From contig NZ_JAHKQN010000029.1 in assembly GCF_018861125.1 (NCBI RefSeq), positions 1 through 57,454 on the forward strand: a stretch of DNA of 57,454 nucleotides. The letters are read 5' to 3'. The translations under genes were made by a program, and so were the position numbers. Position 1 is the first letter of the stretch. Each line of letters starts with the position of its first letter. The stretch is from Cellulophaga baltica. Lineage in GTDB: Bacteria; Bacteroidota; Bacteroidia; Flavobacteriales; Flavobacteriaceae. Positions 34,896-45,500 of this stretch are shown piece after piece. Below the pieces are notes generated by a model. It did not search any database. It saw only the letters and a program-made list of their open reading frames with translations, and had not been told where the DNA came from.

Positions 34896-35723
34896 TTATG
34901 ATTGTAACATCACTTCTTTTATTTGCTTCACAATATCTAAATGTTCTAGTCCAAACTCTTTCCAAGCAATTCCTAAAGCTTTCATATCAATATGTTTGAC
35001 GATACTTCCATAAGGCATTTTTTTGCCATCAATTTCAGGGTAGCCAATTACGTAAATACTATCTGCTAATTCTACTGCTAATTCGATATCATGAGTAGAG
35101 TAAATGATTGTATTAAATTCATGACTTTCGGTAATTAATTTGAATGCATTTTTTACATCTTGAATGTTACCAACATCTAAGCCAGAGAAAGGTTCGTCTA
35201 AAACCATATAATGACCAGAACAAAATATTTGTTCTATTATTGCCGTTCTTTGACGCTGTCCGCCAGAGAGCTCGCAAGGGTATTGATCTTTAGCTTTTTC
35301 TAAGCCCCAATCTTTTAAATAGGTTAATATTTGTTTGTCTTTTTCCTCTTTAGACATTTCTTTATTACGTAATGCAAATTGAAGTGCTTCATAAACAGTT
35401 TTATTTCTAAAAAGCGTATATTTTTGGTCTACAAAACCAATATCACCTTCATGAACCTCTTTAGCGTCATCTATTGAATCCGTAGTGGTATCTGCAATTA
35501 AAACTTTTCCTGTAGTAGGTTTTACTAAGCCTGTAAGTGCTCTAAAAAAAGTAGATTTTCCTGTTCCTGATCTTCCTACTACAGCTATGACTTGACCTGT
35601 GACAGAACCATCTCTTACCGTATCTTTTTCGACAATATTTATGTCTTTTATTATTGTTTTATCACCATAAGCAACGCTTAAGTTTTCAACATAAAGTAAT
35701 GTATTTTGACTTGTATATTGCAT
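34896..35723 (-). CDS. ABC transporter ATP-binding protein of the NitT/TauT type
   Basis: 275 residues. Walker A VGRSGTGKST, Q-loop FVDQKYTLF, signature LSGGQRQRT, Walker B YMVLDEPFSGLD and the switch His STHD. The type is the NitT/TauT (nitrate/sulfonate/taurine) importer class. It begins 5 bp after the stop of the permease gene. Together with the permease and the solute-binding/OmpA protein it forms one importer-like unit; the substrate is unknown. Confidence 0.93.
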   Translation of the reverse strand: MQYTSQNTLLYVENLSVAYGDKTIIKDINIVEKDTVRDGSVTGQVIAVVGRSGTGKSTFFRALTGLVKPTTGKVLIADTTTDSIDDAKEVHEGDIGFVDQKYTLFRNKTVYEALQFALRNKEMSKEEKDKQILTYLKDWGLEKAKDQYPCELSGGQRQRTAIIEQIFCSGHYMVLDEPFSGLDVGNIQDVKNAFKLITESHEFNTIIYSTHDIELAVELADSIYVIGYPEIDGKKMPYGSIVKHIDMKALGIAWKEFGLEHLDIVKQIKEVMLQS

Positions 35724-35728
35724 CTAAC

Positions 35729-36499
35729 TTATATTTTTGAGTATCTAAAAAAACCTTTTCTTAAGTAGTCTAGTACAAAATCAATTAAAAGACCAACTAC
35801 TAAAATCACTATTTGTAAAGCGATAATTCGCCCGTGATTCATAAACTTATCTGAATTTTTAATCAGAAAACCTAAACCACCTGCTGCAACTAAAATAGAC
35901 TCAACGGTTACAAGCATCATCCAAACAATTGCTAAATTTTGACGTATAACATCAATAACATAATCTATTCTGCCTTTTACTACAACTTCCCATAAAACTT
36001 CCCATCTGTTACAGCCCAATGATCTTGCATGATCAAACTCTTCTTGAGGAATAGAGTTTACCATACTTAATAAAGAGGTTGTCAAATAGGTACTCATAAA
36101 AACTACTAAAACCCATATTTGCATGGTGCGAGCATCACTAATTAATATAGCTAAGTAAAATGTAATTCCCGTTAATGGTAAATACCTCAATTTACTTAGT
36201 GCTTTTGCTACAGGTTGCACTAATGGTATAGTAGATAAGTAGCTAAATATTAATGAAATAATTATAGCAATTATTATGGCGGAAAAGCACAATAGTAATG
36301 AGCTTCCTATATGTACTACAAGACCTTCATTATACAGTTCAGCTAAGCCTTGAAATACTTGTTGTGGAGATGGAAATAAATGCCTCTCTCCCATGCTTGA
36401 TAAATACCAAGTTAATACTACAACAAACACCCAGCCAAGAGAAATAAACAATTTGGTGTTCTTATTTATTTTTTCGAAAGGAGTTAATATATTTTTCAT
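35729..36499 (-). CDS. ABC transporter permease of the NitT/TauT type
   Basis: 256 residues with about six transmembrane helices. The EAA loop reads EEFDHARSLGCNRWEVLWEVVV, which contacts the ATPase. It lies 5 bp upstream of the ATPase gene. On the minus strand it starts 117 bp after the stop of the solute-binding/OmpA gene, with the hairpin 36521-36558 in between. Confidence 0.93.
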   Translation of the reverse strand: MKNILTPFEKINKNTKLFISLGWVFVVVLTWYLSSMGERHLFPSPQQVFQGLAELYNEGLVVHIGSSLLLCFSAIIIAIIISLIFSYLSTIPLVQPVAKALSKLRYLPLTGITFYLAILISDARTMQIWVLVVFMSTYLTTSLLSMVNSIPQEEFDHARSLGCNRWEVLWEVVVKGRIDYVIDVIRQNLAIVWMMLVTVESILVAAGGLGFLIKNSDKFMNHGRIIALQIVILVVGLLIDFVLDYLRKGFFRYSKI

Positions 36500-36520
36500 T
36501 TTTTTTAATTAGAAATTAAA

Positions 36521-36558
36521 AACCGCCCTAAATCAGGATTCCCTATTTTAGGACGGTT
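36521..36558 (-). terminator. Hairpin between the solute-binding/OmpA gene and the permease gene
   Basis: Minus-strand stem AACCGYCCTAAA with its complement TTTAGGGCGGTT, loop of 14 nt, then TTT. One pair is G-U on the minus strand but a mismatch (C-A) on the plus strand, so it acts in the direction of the operon. It can be a partial terminator or an mRNA 3' stabiliser that gives more binding protein than permease. Confidence 0.7.
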
Positions 36559-36616
36559 AGTATATATTTCACTAGTTATTCTAATTTCACCTTAAGATGA
36601 AATTAAATGATAAACC

Positions 36617-38431
36617 TTATTTTAAAAGTTCAATAACAACTCTTCTGTTTTTAGCTCTACTTGCATTTGAAGTATTCGGTACAACAGGCTCATCTTCACC
36701 TTTCCCTATTACTGTTTGGAAACGTGATTGTGGAATGCCTCTACCTCTTAAGAAAGTAACAACAGCTTGTGCACGTCTTTGAGATAAATCATAATTAGAT
36801 TCTGATGAACCAGTATCATCTGTATGACCTTCTAGTTTTAATTTAGAATCTTCAGCTTGTATTAATAAGTTATAAATAGTTTCTAAAGTGTCTTCAGAAG
36901 AACTAGAAATATTTGCACTACCAGTGTCAAAATTAATATTCCATTCACCAGATGCCATTACCTCTTTAGCTTCTTTAGTATAATCTGCTTTATATGCAGT
37001 ACCAGATTCAATGTCATTAATATTTTTAATGAAGTACAAGTTTACCGCCTCATCATAAGGTACAATACGTTTAACAGACTCGTTAAAACCGAATGGGTTT
37101 AATTCTTTTAAGTAACTAGAAACTTGGTTATAAACAGCTTTATATCTATTTGTACCATCAGTAATACCGTAATACTGCATAACATCAGAATAGTTAAAAA
37201 CTCTAGAACCACCCATATTATAATCGATTCCATTTTTGCTACCTTTCTGACCTTTAAACATGTCATACCAGTATTCTGGAGACTCTAAATCATAAGTTTC
37301 AGCAACAGCTTCAGAAGCTCTTACTTGCCACTCATCATATTGTTTCATTTGGTTTGATGCAGTTAATGCAGACTTTAAAATGTTACTCACTATTTGAGGG
37401 TGCTCAACAGACCACTCTTTAACAGCAATAATAGTTGTTGCCATTTGGTTGTTGAACTCTTTTGTTGATGCAATATCAGTAAAACCACTTAAAGCATCAA
37501 AAACCATTTTATCACCAGGTGTCCATGTAGCACAACCGTCAATTTTTTTATTGATAGTTTTTCCAGTAAGTTTTCCGTTTTTAACTTCTTTTAAAGGAAC
37601 TGTCCATCCTGATTTTTGAGATTTTATTAATTCTTCTGCAGATTTAATGTAATCATCATCTTGAGAAGGATAAAAATTTACCGCTTCAGGGTCGTAGGTA
37701 TTTGAATCTGGATTTACTTTTAAACCATTAGCAAAACAATAATTTAGCGCTGTTACCCAGTCACCATCACCTAAAACAGTAGAAATTAAAGCGCCTTTCA
37801 TGCTCTTCGGGTCTACTTTCCAGCTTGGAGGCCCTATTAATTTATCTTCACCATAACTAATACCTACAGCACCAACTACTTGTACGTGATATTTGTCTTT
37901 ACCAAATTTATCATCTAAGGCTTGTTGCATAGTACTAATGTAAAAAGGAGCACCATCACCCATCATGATTATTGCAAAAGCACTTTTATCGGCATCTGGG
38001 TATTCTTCACCACGATCAAACTCTTCAACAAATTTCATTTGCATGTTACGTAATTCAGAAAGCCAATCTTGACGAATAATTTCAAGATTAACACCGTTTT
38101 GTTCCATTAACGAACCTTTCGTAGTTTTTGGTCCACCATTAGAAACAATAATACCTGATTGAGCATTCCAAGCATAAGCGGCAATTCTTACTAAAGGTTT
38201 GTCGCTAACAGCATTTGATTTACTAGTTGATGGTAATTCCATTTTCGCAGATGTAATTACATTATTTACATCTTGTTTATCTACGTTGATACCATCTAAA
38301 ACTTTAGAATCGCCTACGCGCAAACCTGGAGCAAAATAGTATACAGCAGTTAAAATTCCGCCTAACAAAACAATGACGATTAATAATTCTGATAATGTGG
38401 TGAGTTTTTTTGTTCGTAAGATCTTACCCAT
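36617..38431 (-). CDS. Membrane-anchored solute-binding protein fused to a C-terminal OmpA domain
   Basis: 604 residues. An N-terminal uncleaved helix (about 15-34, LSELLIVIVLLGGILTAVYY) lacks a lipobox Cys and so probably anchors the chain in the inner membrane. Residues about 75-480 look like a NitT/TauT or phosphate-type solute-binding protein (VRIAAYAWNAQSGIIVSNGG, VTALNYCFANGL). The C-terminal 495-604 is an OmpA domain: NINFDTGSANI, EGHTDDTGSSESNYDLSQRRAQAVV, KNRRVVIELLK, with the diaminopimelate-binding Asp and Arg present. The binding protein is thus tied to the membrane at one end and to peptidoglycan at the other, an unusual build for an importer. The substrate cannot be read. Confidence 0.88.
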   Translation of the reverse strand: MGKILRTKKLTTLSELLIVIVLLGGILTAVYYFAPGLRVGDSKVLDGINVDKQDVNNVITSAKMELPSTSKSNAVSDKPLVRIAAYAWNAQSGIIVSNGGPKTTKGSLMEQNGVNLEIIRQDWLSELRNMQMKFVEEFDRGEEYPDADKSAFAIIMMGDGAPFYISTMQQALDDKFGKDKYHVQVVGAVGISYGEDKLIGPPSWKVDPKSMKGALISTVLGDGDWVTALNYCFANGLKVNPDSNTYDPEAVNFYPSQDDDYIKSAEELIKSQKSGWTVPLKEVKNGKLTGKTINKKIDGCATWTPGDKMVFDALSGFTDIASTKEFNNQMATTIIAVKEWSVEHPQIVSNILKSALTASNQMKQYDEWQVRASEAVAETYDLESPEYWYDMFKGQKGSKNGIDYNMGGSRVFNYSDVMQYYGITDGTNRYKAVYNQVSSYLKELNPFGFNESVKRIVPYDEAVNLYFIKNINDIESGTAYKADYTKEAKEVMASGEWNINFDTGSANISSSSEDTLETIYNLLIQAEDSKLKLEGHTDDTGSSESNYDLSQRRAQAVVTFLRGRGIPQSRFQTVIGKGEDEPVVPNTSNASRAKNRRVVIELLK

Positions 38432-38467
38432 TTTGTGTTGTATTTATAGTTTTTAAGTTATTTATAT

Positions 38468-39589
38468 TTAATCAAACATTTGCCCAAATCCACCGCTTTC
38501 TTGCTTGTCTTCATGCGTTAGTTTGTAGTTAGGGTTGCTGTATTGTTCTGAATCTGGAATAAAATCTTTTCCAGTTTTAATATTGTCGGCAAGTGAATCT
38601 AACTGAGAGTATAATTCATCGCTATCAACATCATATTTTGAAGTCAGCATATCAATGTCAGTCAAGTTTTCTTGAGTTCTAGCAATATCCATAGCAATAG
38701 TTTCTGTAACTACATCTAAAGCATATTCAAGTTCCCAGTCTTTTGTAAATAACATTGCAGATTTTGCGCTGTCTGTTGCTTCTCTTGCTGATCTTGCAAA
38801 TTCAAATTCTTTTTCAAGCATTTCAATAGTTACTTCAAAATCAGAAATTTTGATGTCAATTGCAGTACCTGCTAAAGTTAATTTGCGATCTAGTTTTCCC
38901 ATAACGTGGGCTCTACTACCGTATTTTTTTATGAAACTTTTGCTTTGTTCTAATTGATGAGTTACACGTTGTGATTCTGATAATTTTTTAGCAAGCGCAC
39001 TATGTAAATCTACATATTCATCTGTATCTCTACCGCCAGAACCTTTTTCTTTTACAATGCGTTCCATTTCAGTTTTAAGTTTCTGAGCCTGTTTTTGAAG
39101 CATTAAAACTCTATTTTGATATTCTTTGGCTTCTTTTTCAGCTTTATATGACTCAGCTTCCATATTAGACTTTAATGCCTTTATTTTAGCTTTAGATTCT
39201 TTAAAAACCTTACGATTTCTAAGCATCTTCATTTTTTGCTCTTGTAATTCACCAAATGGATCGTGTTTTATTAATGATTTATGAAGAAACCTTGTTAACC
39301 TTCTTAAACCTTTAAAAATTACAGGGAGCATTAAAATAAAAAACACAATAAATATAGCCACACCTGCCAGTGCAATTATTTGTCCTAAAGCAGTAAATAA
39401 TGGTGGTAATATATATACCCAGGCGCCATAACCAACAGCTGCAAATAATGCTAGTTTTATGGCTGTATTTAATCCTTTTTCACCATTTCTCCAATTATTA
39501 GGGTTTAATGATATTTCCCCTTTTTCATCATCAAAATGCTTTAAAATAGGCAAGTCTAATACATGACTTTTTGATTCTTCAATATTCAT
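38468..39589 (-). CDS. Two-helix membrane protein with long coiled coils, function unknown
   Basis: 373 residues. Two transmembrane helices (about 43-63 and 68-93) are followed by long charged helices (about 115-225 and 235-300) rich in K, E, Q and A with heptad-like spacing (KESKAKIKALKSNMEAESYKAEKEAKEYQNR, positions about 130-160). The last 60 residues are acidic and lack structure. It resembles PspA-like or TelA-like envelope-stress proteins in shape, but I see no family motif. It lies 36 bp upstream of the solute-binding/OmpA gene and is in the same operon. Confidence 0.85.
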   Translation of the reverse strand: MNIEESKSHVLDLPILKHFDDEKGEISLNPNNWRNGEKGLNTAIKLALFAAVGYGAWVYILPPLFTALGQIIALAGVAIFIVFFILMLPVIFKGLRRLTRFLHKSLIKHDPFGELQEQKMKMLRNRKVFKESKAKIKALKSNMEAESYKAEKEAKEYQNRVLMLQKQAQKLKTEMERIVKEKGSGGRDTDEYVDLHSALAKKLSESQRVTHQLEQSKSFIKKYGSRAHVMGKLDRKLTLAGTAIDIKISDFEVTIEMLEKEFEFARSAREATDSAKSAMLFTKDWELEYALDVVTETIAMDIARTQENLTDIDMLTSKYDVDSDELYSQLDSLADNIKTGKDFIPDSEQYSNPNYKLTHEDKQESGGFGQMFD

Positions 39590-39607
39590 TTGTTGTTAGG
39601 TTGTTTG

Positions 39608-40300
39608 TTATAGGTTGTTGTTAACACCTGTAACTACGGTGTTTATTGTTTCTAGAATTTTGTTTTTAGCAATATCATTAGCAACTATTTTTTGTTCAAT
39701 CTCAGATACCTCTGTAACTAAATCATTATCAATAGAATTTAAGATGTTTTTCTTATTACTAATTTGTGTTTGTAATTCAAGAATTTGCTTTTCTAAAGTA
39801 GAAATTTCTGTGGTTAATTCTTTTTTCTTTTGTTGTTGACCAAGTTGTATCTGATCTCTTTTATCGTTTCCTTTGGTTTGGTATTTTTCATGTACATTAT
39901 TTATTTCTTTAATGTAAAATGAAGCACCTTCTAATAAAGATTGCTTACTGACTTTAGAATCTACACTTTGTGCCATGGTCATGGCCATTTTATAAACGTT
40001 TGCATCATTAGAGCCTACTGCTTTTATTGCTTTAAAAAACTCGTAAAAATCATAACCAGGCAGGTTTAAAGAATCAAAACCACTTTCATACATTTCAATA
40101 ATGGTGTCTAAAACAGAATCATTAATTGCTGATGGATTTACATTAATTGTTTTACTAGGTTCGCTTTCAGGGAATTTTGTACTAGAAGTTATTGTTGTTT
40201 TTACTTCTTCTTCAATCTTAGTTTCAGTATTCGTTTTAGAGGTTTTAACTCCTTCTTCATTTACAAATAAAGATTTCCAATTAAACTTTTCTTTTGCCAT
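39608..40300 (-). CDS. Cytoplasmic coiled-coil protein, function unknown
   Basis: 230 residues. The first 60 are low complexity (Lys, Thr, Ser, Glu); a compact helical block follows (about 58-140; DSVLDTIIEMYESGFDSLNL, PGYDFYEFFKAIKAVGSNDA); a long coiled coil ends the chain (about 150-222). No signal peptide or membrane helix. It lies 18 bp upstream of the two-helix membrane protein gene, so the two probably act together as a membrane-bound scaffold with the ABC/OmpA unit. I do not recognise its family. Confidence 0.82.
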   Translation of the reverse strand: MAKEKFNWKSLFVNEEGVKTSKTNTETKIEEEVKTTITSSTKFPESEPSKTINVNPSAINDSVLDTIIEMYESGFDSLNLPGYDFYEFFKAIKAVGSNDANVYKMAMTMAQSVDSKVSKQSLLEGASFYIKEINNVHEKYQTKGNDKRDQIQLGQQQKKKELTTEISTLEKQILELQTQISNKKNILNSIDNDLVTEVSEIEQKIVANDIAKNKILETINTVVTGVNNNL

Positions 40301-40419
40301 TTATAAGCTGTTTTTGGTTGGTGCTTCGTTATATTAAACGTATATGTTATTGAAGCTTTAAATTTAAATATTTTTAAAGGACTTCTCATCCCTGTTTTCA
40401 GTTATTTGAAATAATTATT

Positions 40420-40434
40420 TATACTATTAGTATA
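40420..40434. promoter_or_regulatory. Short perfect palindrome upstream of the coiled-coil/ABC sub-operon
   Basis: TATACTA, T, TAGTATA, 119 bp before the start of the gene at 40300 (minus strand) and 28 bp after the stop of the gene at 40462. No T run follows; an operator is possible. AT-rich, so chance is not excluded. Confidence 0.3.
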
Positions 40435-40461
40435 TAAAATTTAGTTTTTGTTACACTTATT

Positions 40462-40962
40462 TTATTTTGAAAATTTTATCCATGCAAACCTTAATACCAC
40501 CATTATAACTGCAAAAACTAATAATAGTTGTGTGAAACTTCCTAAAATTAATACGCCAAAAAATGATTTTTGTAAGATGAAAATAAGTAAAAAAGCAATA
40601 CTTATCATAATAAATAAACTCGAAAGTTTACTAAACCCAGGTAGTTTAGACATTTTGATCTTTCTATTAAGTAGAAAAAGAATCACTAGAATAGCAATAA
40701 TTGGTAAAAAATAAGAGATCATACTAACCTCAAGCATGCTTTTATGCAAAAACAAAATATTATATAATGTTAAGAATAAAGCTAAAATTCCGGGTATAGC
40801 AACACCATAAACTATGATTGACATTATATATTTAACACTCGTAATGTTATTTCTATTTACTATTGAAATACAAATGAGAGTCGCAATCAAAATTATTGCA
40901 TAATAATATAATACGTATGTATCACGGTTGTCAAACCAGTTAATTAAATCTTGTATGGTCAT
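40462..40962 (-). CDS. Small polytopic membrane protein, function unknown
   Basis: 166 residues with about five transmembrane helices (around 14-36, 45-70, 80-98, 108-130 and 132-160) and a short charged loop (LNRKIKMSKLPGFSKL). No known family was recognised. It starts 23 bp after the AAA+ gene stop and is followed by a 161-bp gap, so it probably ends the first half of the cluster. Confidence 0.8.
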   Translation of the reverse strand: MTIQDLINWFDNRDTYVLYYYAIILIATLICISIVNRNNITSVKYIMSIIVYGVAIPGILALFLTLYNILFLHKSMLEVSMISYFLPIIAILVILFLLNRKIKMSKLPGFSKLSSLFIMISIAFLLIFILQKSFFGVLILGSFTQLLLVFAVIMVVLRFAWIKFSK

Positions 40963-40985
40963 TTTCGGTTATTGGTCTTAAAGTT

Positions 40986-42467
40986 TTAATCTTCTTCAAA
41001 AACACTAATCTCTTTTACAGTTTTTAGTATTTCCGGAATATCCTCTTCAGTAATTGTAATTAATAATTCTTCGGTAATAGTATCTAGAGTAACAATTCTA
41101 TTGGCTTGCCTTTCTATTATTTTTTCAAATAAATTTCGCATTGTACGAGCATTACCAAAACCTTTATGTCTCTTTTCATAAACTCTTTCAATTATTTCTA
41201 ATAATTTATCTTTTGCATCTTCAGTTAATTTAAAATCTGATTTAGTAGCAATAAGTTCAAAAATCTTTAATAATGAATTTGGTTCATAATGATTAAAATT
41301 TAAATACCTGTTAAAACGTGATTGTAAACCAGGATTTGATTCAATAAATATTTCCATTTCATCAGGGTATCCTGCAACTACAACTACCAAATTATTACGT
41401 AAATCTTCCATACGTTTTAGTATAATTTCAATAGCCTCTTTTCCAAAATCATTTAACCCTCCTCCAGATAAGGCGTAAGCTTCATCAACAAATAAAACGC
41501 CATCAGTTGCTGCGGTAATAATTTCGTCAGTTTTTATTGCAGTCTGTCCAACATAACCAGCTATTAAACCAGATCTATCGGTTTCTACCAAATGGCCTCT
41601 TTTTAAATAACCTAAGTGTTTAAAAATTCTGCCTAACATTCGTGCAACCGTTGTTTTTCCTGTTCCCGGAGGTCCCATAAAAACAAAGTGTAAAGAATTT
41701 TGATTGGTCTTTAAACCTTTTTCTTCTCTTAATTTTTGAACTTTTAAAAAGTTAATAAGGTCATTTACATTTTTCTTAATTTCTTCTAAACCAATTAATT
41801 CATTGAGTTCTTCAAGCACTTTTTCTAAAGTGTCGTCTTCAGGAACATCGTTGTATTTAGAATTTTTAATACTAATTTTCGGGTTGCTTACTTTTTTAGA
41901 AATCTCTTTTAGTGTTTCCTCTTCTTTTTTGGCAATTGTACCATCAGATTGAGCCATTATTAATGCTGTTCTATTTAAAAAAGAAGCAACACTTTCATAA
42001 GCAGAACTATTATTTTTTTTAAGTATTAAAGTAGATAAATATTCAGATTTTAAACTTTCAATTGGTTGAAAGAAAGATGTTTCTTGTATTAGGGCAATAT
42101 TCTTATCAAACTGATTTGATAACGGTAGTTTTGTAAGTTTTTGTATATCAAAACTTTTAGCTAAATCTTTTCCTTGTAATTTTTCATATAAATAAATTAA
42201 TGCAAACTTTATTTTTTGAGGAATTCTTGAAGTTGCATTATAATGTAATGAAAATGTGTTGTAAATTTTCACAATATCTCTTAAAACTAAATGCTCAAAT
42301 TTATAGGAAGTATTTTTAAAGTTAGGATCTAAAATTGAAGCTATAGCTTGTTTGTATGTATTATCAGAATTTATATTTAAACAAATAGCCCAAATTTTAG
42401 TTCCCTCTGTACGGAGTAAATCTATAAATTCAGGAGTTATTAGGTTTTGGTCGGTATCTTTATGCAT
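40986..42467 (-). CDS. CbxX/CfxQ-type AAA+ ATPase with TerB-like N-terminal region
   Basis: 493 residues. The C-terminal AAA+ module has Walker A GPPGTGKT (265-272), a pore-loop region SGLIAGYVGQTAIKT (299-313), Walker B VLFVDEA (324-330), sensor AGYPDEM and the arginine-finger segment NPGLQSRFNRYLNF (Arg384). This is the CbxX/CfxQ/SpoVK class. The N-terminal region (about 155-195; RTALIMAQSDGTIAKKEEETLKEI) resembles the metal-binding helical core of TerB-type tellurite-resistance domains, suggesting a stress-signalling role. It lies between the TraB-type and the small membrane protein genes; gaps are 33 and 23 bp. Confidence 0.92.
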   Translation of the reverse strand: MHKDTDQNLITPEFIDLLRTEGTKIWAICLNINSDNTYKQAIASILDPNFKNTSYKFEHLVLRDIVKIYNTFSLHYNATSRIPQKIKFALIYLYEKLQGKDLAKSFDIQKLTKLPLSNQFDKNIALIQETSFFQPIESLKSEYLSTLILKKNNSSAYESVASFLNRTALIMAQSDGTIAKKEEETLKEISKKVSNPKISIKNSKYNDVPEDDTLEKVLEELNELIGLEEIKKNVNDLINFLKVQKLREEKGLKTNQNSLHFVFMGPPGTGKTTVARMLGRIFKHLGYLKRGHLVETDRSGLIAGYVGQTAIKTDEIITAATDGVLFVDEAYALSGGGLNDFGKEAIEIILKRMEDLRNNLVVVVAGYPDEMEIFIESNPGLQSRFNRYLNFNHYEPNSLLKIFELIATKSDFKLTEDAKDKLLEIIERVYEKRHKGFGNARTMRNLFEKIIERQANRIVTLDTITEELLITITEEDIPEILKTVKEISVFEED

Positions 42468-42500
42468 TAAAAAGAGTTAATTATTTAAAGGTAATGAAAA

Positions 42501-45500
42501 TTAATAATCATAATAACCAAAGTTATTTATTTGGTTTGTGGTATAAACTTCAGCTCGTTCTCTGTCTTTTAGTATAAATTCTTCAATAACTAAATCTAGC
42601 GTTTCATCATCTGTTTCGGTATCTTCAATTCTGCGTCCGTTATTTTTATAAAATGGTTTAGATTTTAATTTAGAATCATCTTTATAAATAGCAATAAACA
42701 TTTTAAAATTCTTGTCGTAATCGCTACCATTAAGATATTTAAAGGCATAGCCTGTATAGTTTTCATTTCTGAAAACGATATTCTTCTTTGCTATAAACTT
42801 AATTGAATCTGTAGATTTATTATAACTTTTTTGTTCAAAAAGCTGTGCTTCAGCTAGCATTTGTTGTGATTTGAATTCATTAGGAAAATAAGCTAGCTTC
42901 CCCTCTTTTTTTAATTTTGAAAATAATAAATTCCTGCTATCCAGCTCAGTTGCTAATTCATTAATTTCACTTTTGTCTACTGTGTTGCCAGAAGAAAGCA
43001 AAAGTGCTACATTTGTAGTCTGTATAGTGGCATCCTGTAATAGTGATAGTTTATCAAAAAATAAATGAATTTCTTTTTCTTTTATAAAAGGGTGTAGTAA
43101 TTGTATGTAGCTTTCTAAAACATTTTTATTTTTAATACTTAATAAATTTGTTTGATAATTGCTTACGTTATTTTTTGATGTATTACCTAGCTCTCTTTTT
43201 AATTGAATTTTGGCATCATTTAACATTTGTTTTCTATACTTCTTATAAATTTTTGGTTTTATAAGTCCGTTAGTTTTTAATTTAGCTAAGAGTGAAAAAA
43301 TGGGTGACTTGTATTCTTCAATTGCACTATAATCTAATATTTCGGGATATAATTTTTTTGCCAACGGCAGGCTATCCATATAAGGTTTAAAGATCTGGTA
43401 TATTTCATAATTGCTAGAAACTAATGGCAGATCTTTTGACATTAAACTTAAAAGTTGTTCTGCAGAAACATCAGTTTCTTTTTTGGTTATGGCTTGTAAT
43501 ATTTTGGTTTGTGAAGAGGAATTGTTATACGAATTTTCATAAAAATTAGTATAGAACTGCATAGATTCAGAATCATCTAATTGTGCTAAACGTTGTATTA
43601 AATAACTCTGTATTTTCTTTTGATCTTCAGTAAAATCAAATTCAGTAATATAATATTTTAGTGAATCAATATGTGATTTATTAAATGCAATAAAAGGATA
43701 ACCACTTAACGCAATGCTATCATTTGCTTTTAATGCACTAAAAAAAGTAGTGGTTTTATCAAGAAGTAAATTTTCACCAATTACAGTATCTAATGGTTTA
43801 AAATTATCAAAAAATTTAGTTATGAATTTACTAGGTTTTTCGGCTGTATCAATAACAGCTTTAAGTTCGTAAAGTAAGCCTTGTTTAATAACATTTTTTA
43901 TAAGTATACCTCTCGTACTTGCAGTGTCAGTTAAAGTAAGTTCTAATACATCAAATCCGTCATCATTACTTTTGGTTATTACATTTTTAATATTAAATTT
44001 TTTATTGCTATATAGCTTTTTTCTAAGCTTCCAGATAGAATCAATATTAGGGAACATTAGAAAATCGTGAGACTTGTTTAATTGTACGTGAACTGCTTCA
44101 TTATTTTTATTTTGGTAGATTGTTTTTTTACTGTAAGCATTATAAGGTTTAATATCTTTTTTCTGATAACTATTACTGTTTGCAACAAATTTAGGAGGCT
44201 TTACAGAAGTCACAGTTGAAAAAAACAGAGCGGTATCTTTAACTTGTGTATACGCTTCAGTATATTTTGGGTTTTTAATTTTAAAAGAACTAAAGTACTT
44301 GATGGCTTCATTACTGTTTGAAGAAATCATTCCTAATAAATAATAATTTTCACCTTTTAATTTTGTGTATAAATGAAGTTTTTTATTGGTTAAAGTATCT
44401 ATTATAGCAGAGGATAATAAACTATTATTTTTAAATTGATTATAAACAGGTTTAACCTCTAATTTTTTGTAAAATATTTTTTGAATACGTTTTAGCTCAA
44501 AAGTGTCTTCTTCAATAAATTTATAATCATGTAAAGTTGATTTTTTTAAAAACCGATAAGAATTATTTGTGGAGTCAAATGCTTGTATTAATCTATTCCC
44601 ATTTCTTTTTGAGTTAGTAAAACTATAAGTTTTGGGCATATCAACTTCAAAATCGTCATAGTTTGAACTTACTTTGTGTAGTGTAGAATTTAAATTTTTA
44701 AGCTTAATGCTTTTAAAAATAGTGTCTGCATATTGAGATACAAAATCATCATGCCCACCCATTTTAAAAACGATAATTTCTAATGGAGTAACGAATATTT
44801 GATAGCGTTGGTATTCACCATTTTTAAGAAGATTTTTTATGTCAATTCCTTGGTATCCATTTTTTATGATGAATTTTTTTTCAATTATTTTACCAGGTAT
44901 ATTTTCAAACAAGAGCTTGTCAATAGCATCAATTGTAAGTGTTTTTTCTTTGTCTAAATATGAAAATGTAGGGATTCTATTAGCGGTGAAAAAACTACCA
45001 TTCGCTAGATCAGGTGACACATAAAATGTATTAGAAAACTCAGCTATTGGATATAATTTATTAGGCAGTATAATAGAAAAAAATTCGTCGTCTACCGTTT
45101 CTAAATTATACTTGTTTTCTCTTATTTTTTCTTCAAAATTTTCTTTTAATTTATTGCCCTTTCTTGTGGTCTTTGAAGTTAATGCTTTAACAGTATACCC
45201 TTTTTTCCTTAATAAAGAAATCACTCCATTTTTACCTGGTAAATGAGCAGCTCCAATACCTGCAAATACTTTTGCTTTTTGTATTACGGAATCAAGCTTA
45301 GTTGCCATGTTCTTATTACGTATATATAGCATATTCTTCAAATAATAATCAGTATACATTCCTTGGTCTAAGGAATCTAATAAATTAATATTTCGCTCTC
45401 TATACGCATCTTCTAAAAGCTGTAACGGTTCTTGAAGTTGCATTTTTTTCTGCAACCAATCTGCAGGCTTATCTTTTACACTGTTAAAACTCGCACGGCC

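Noticed and set aside
34891-34965. Longer start for the DUF1460 gene at 34965
   Set aside because: It would overlap the ABC ATPase gene by 70 bp and put 25 charged residues before a clean signal peptide beginning at 34890.
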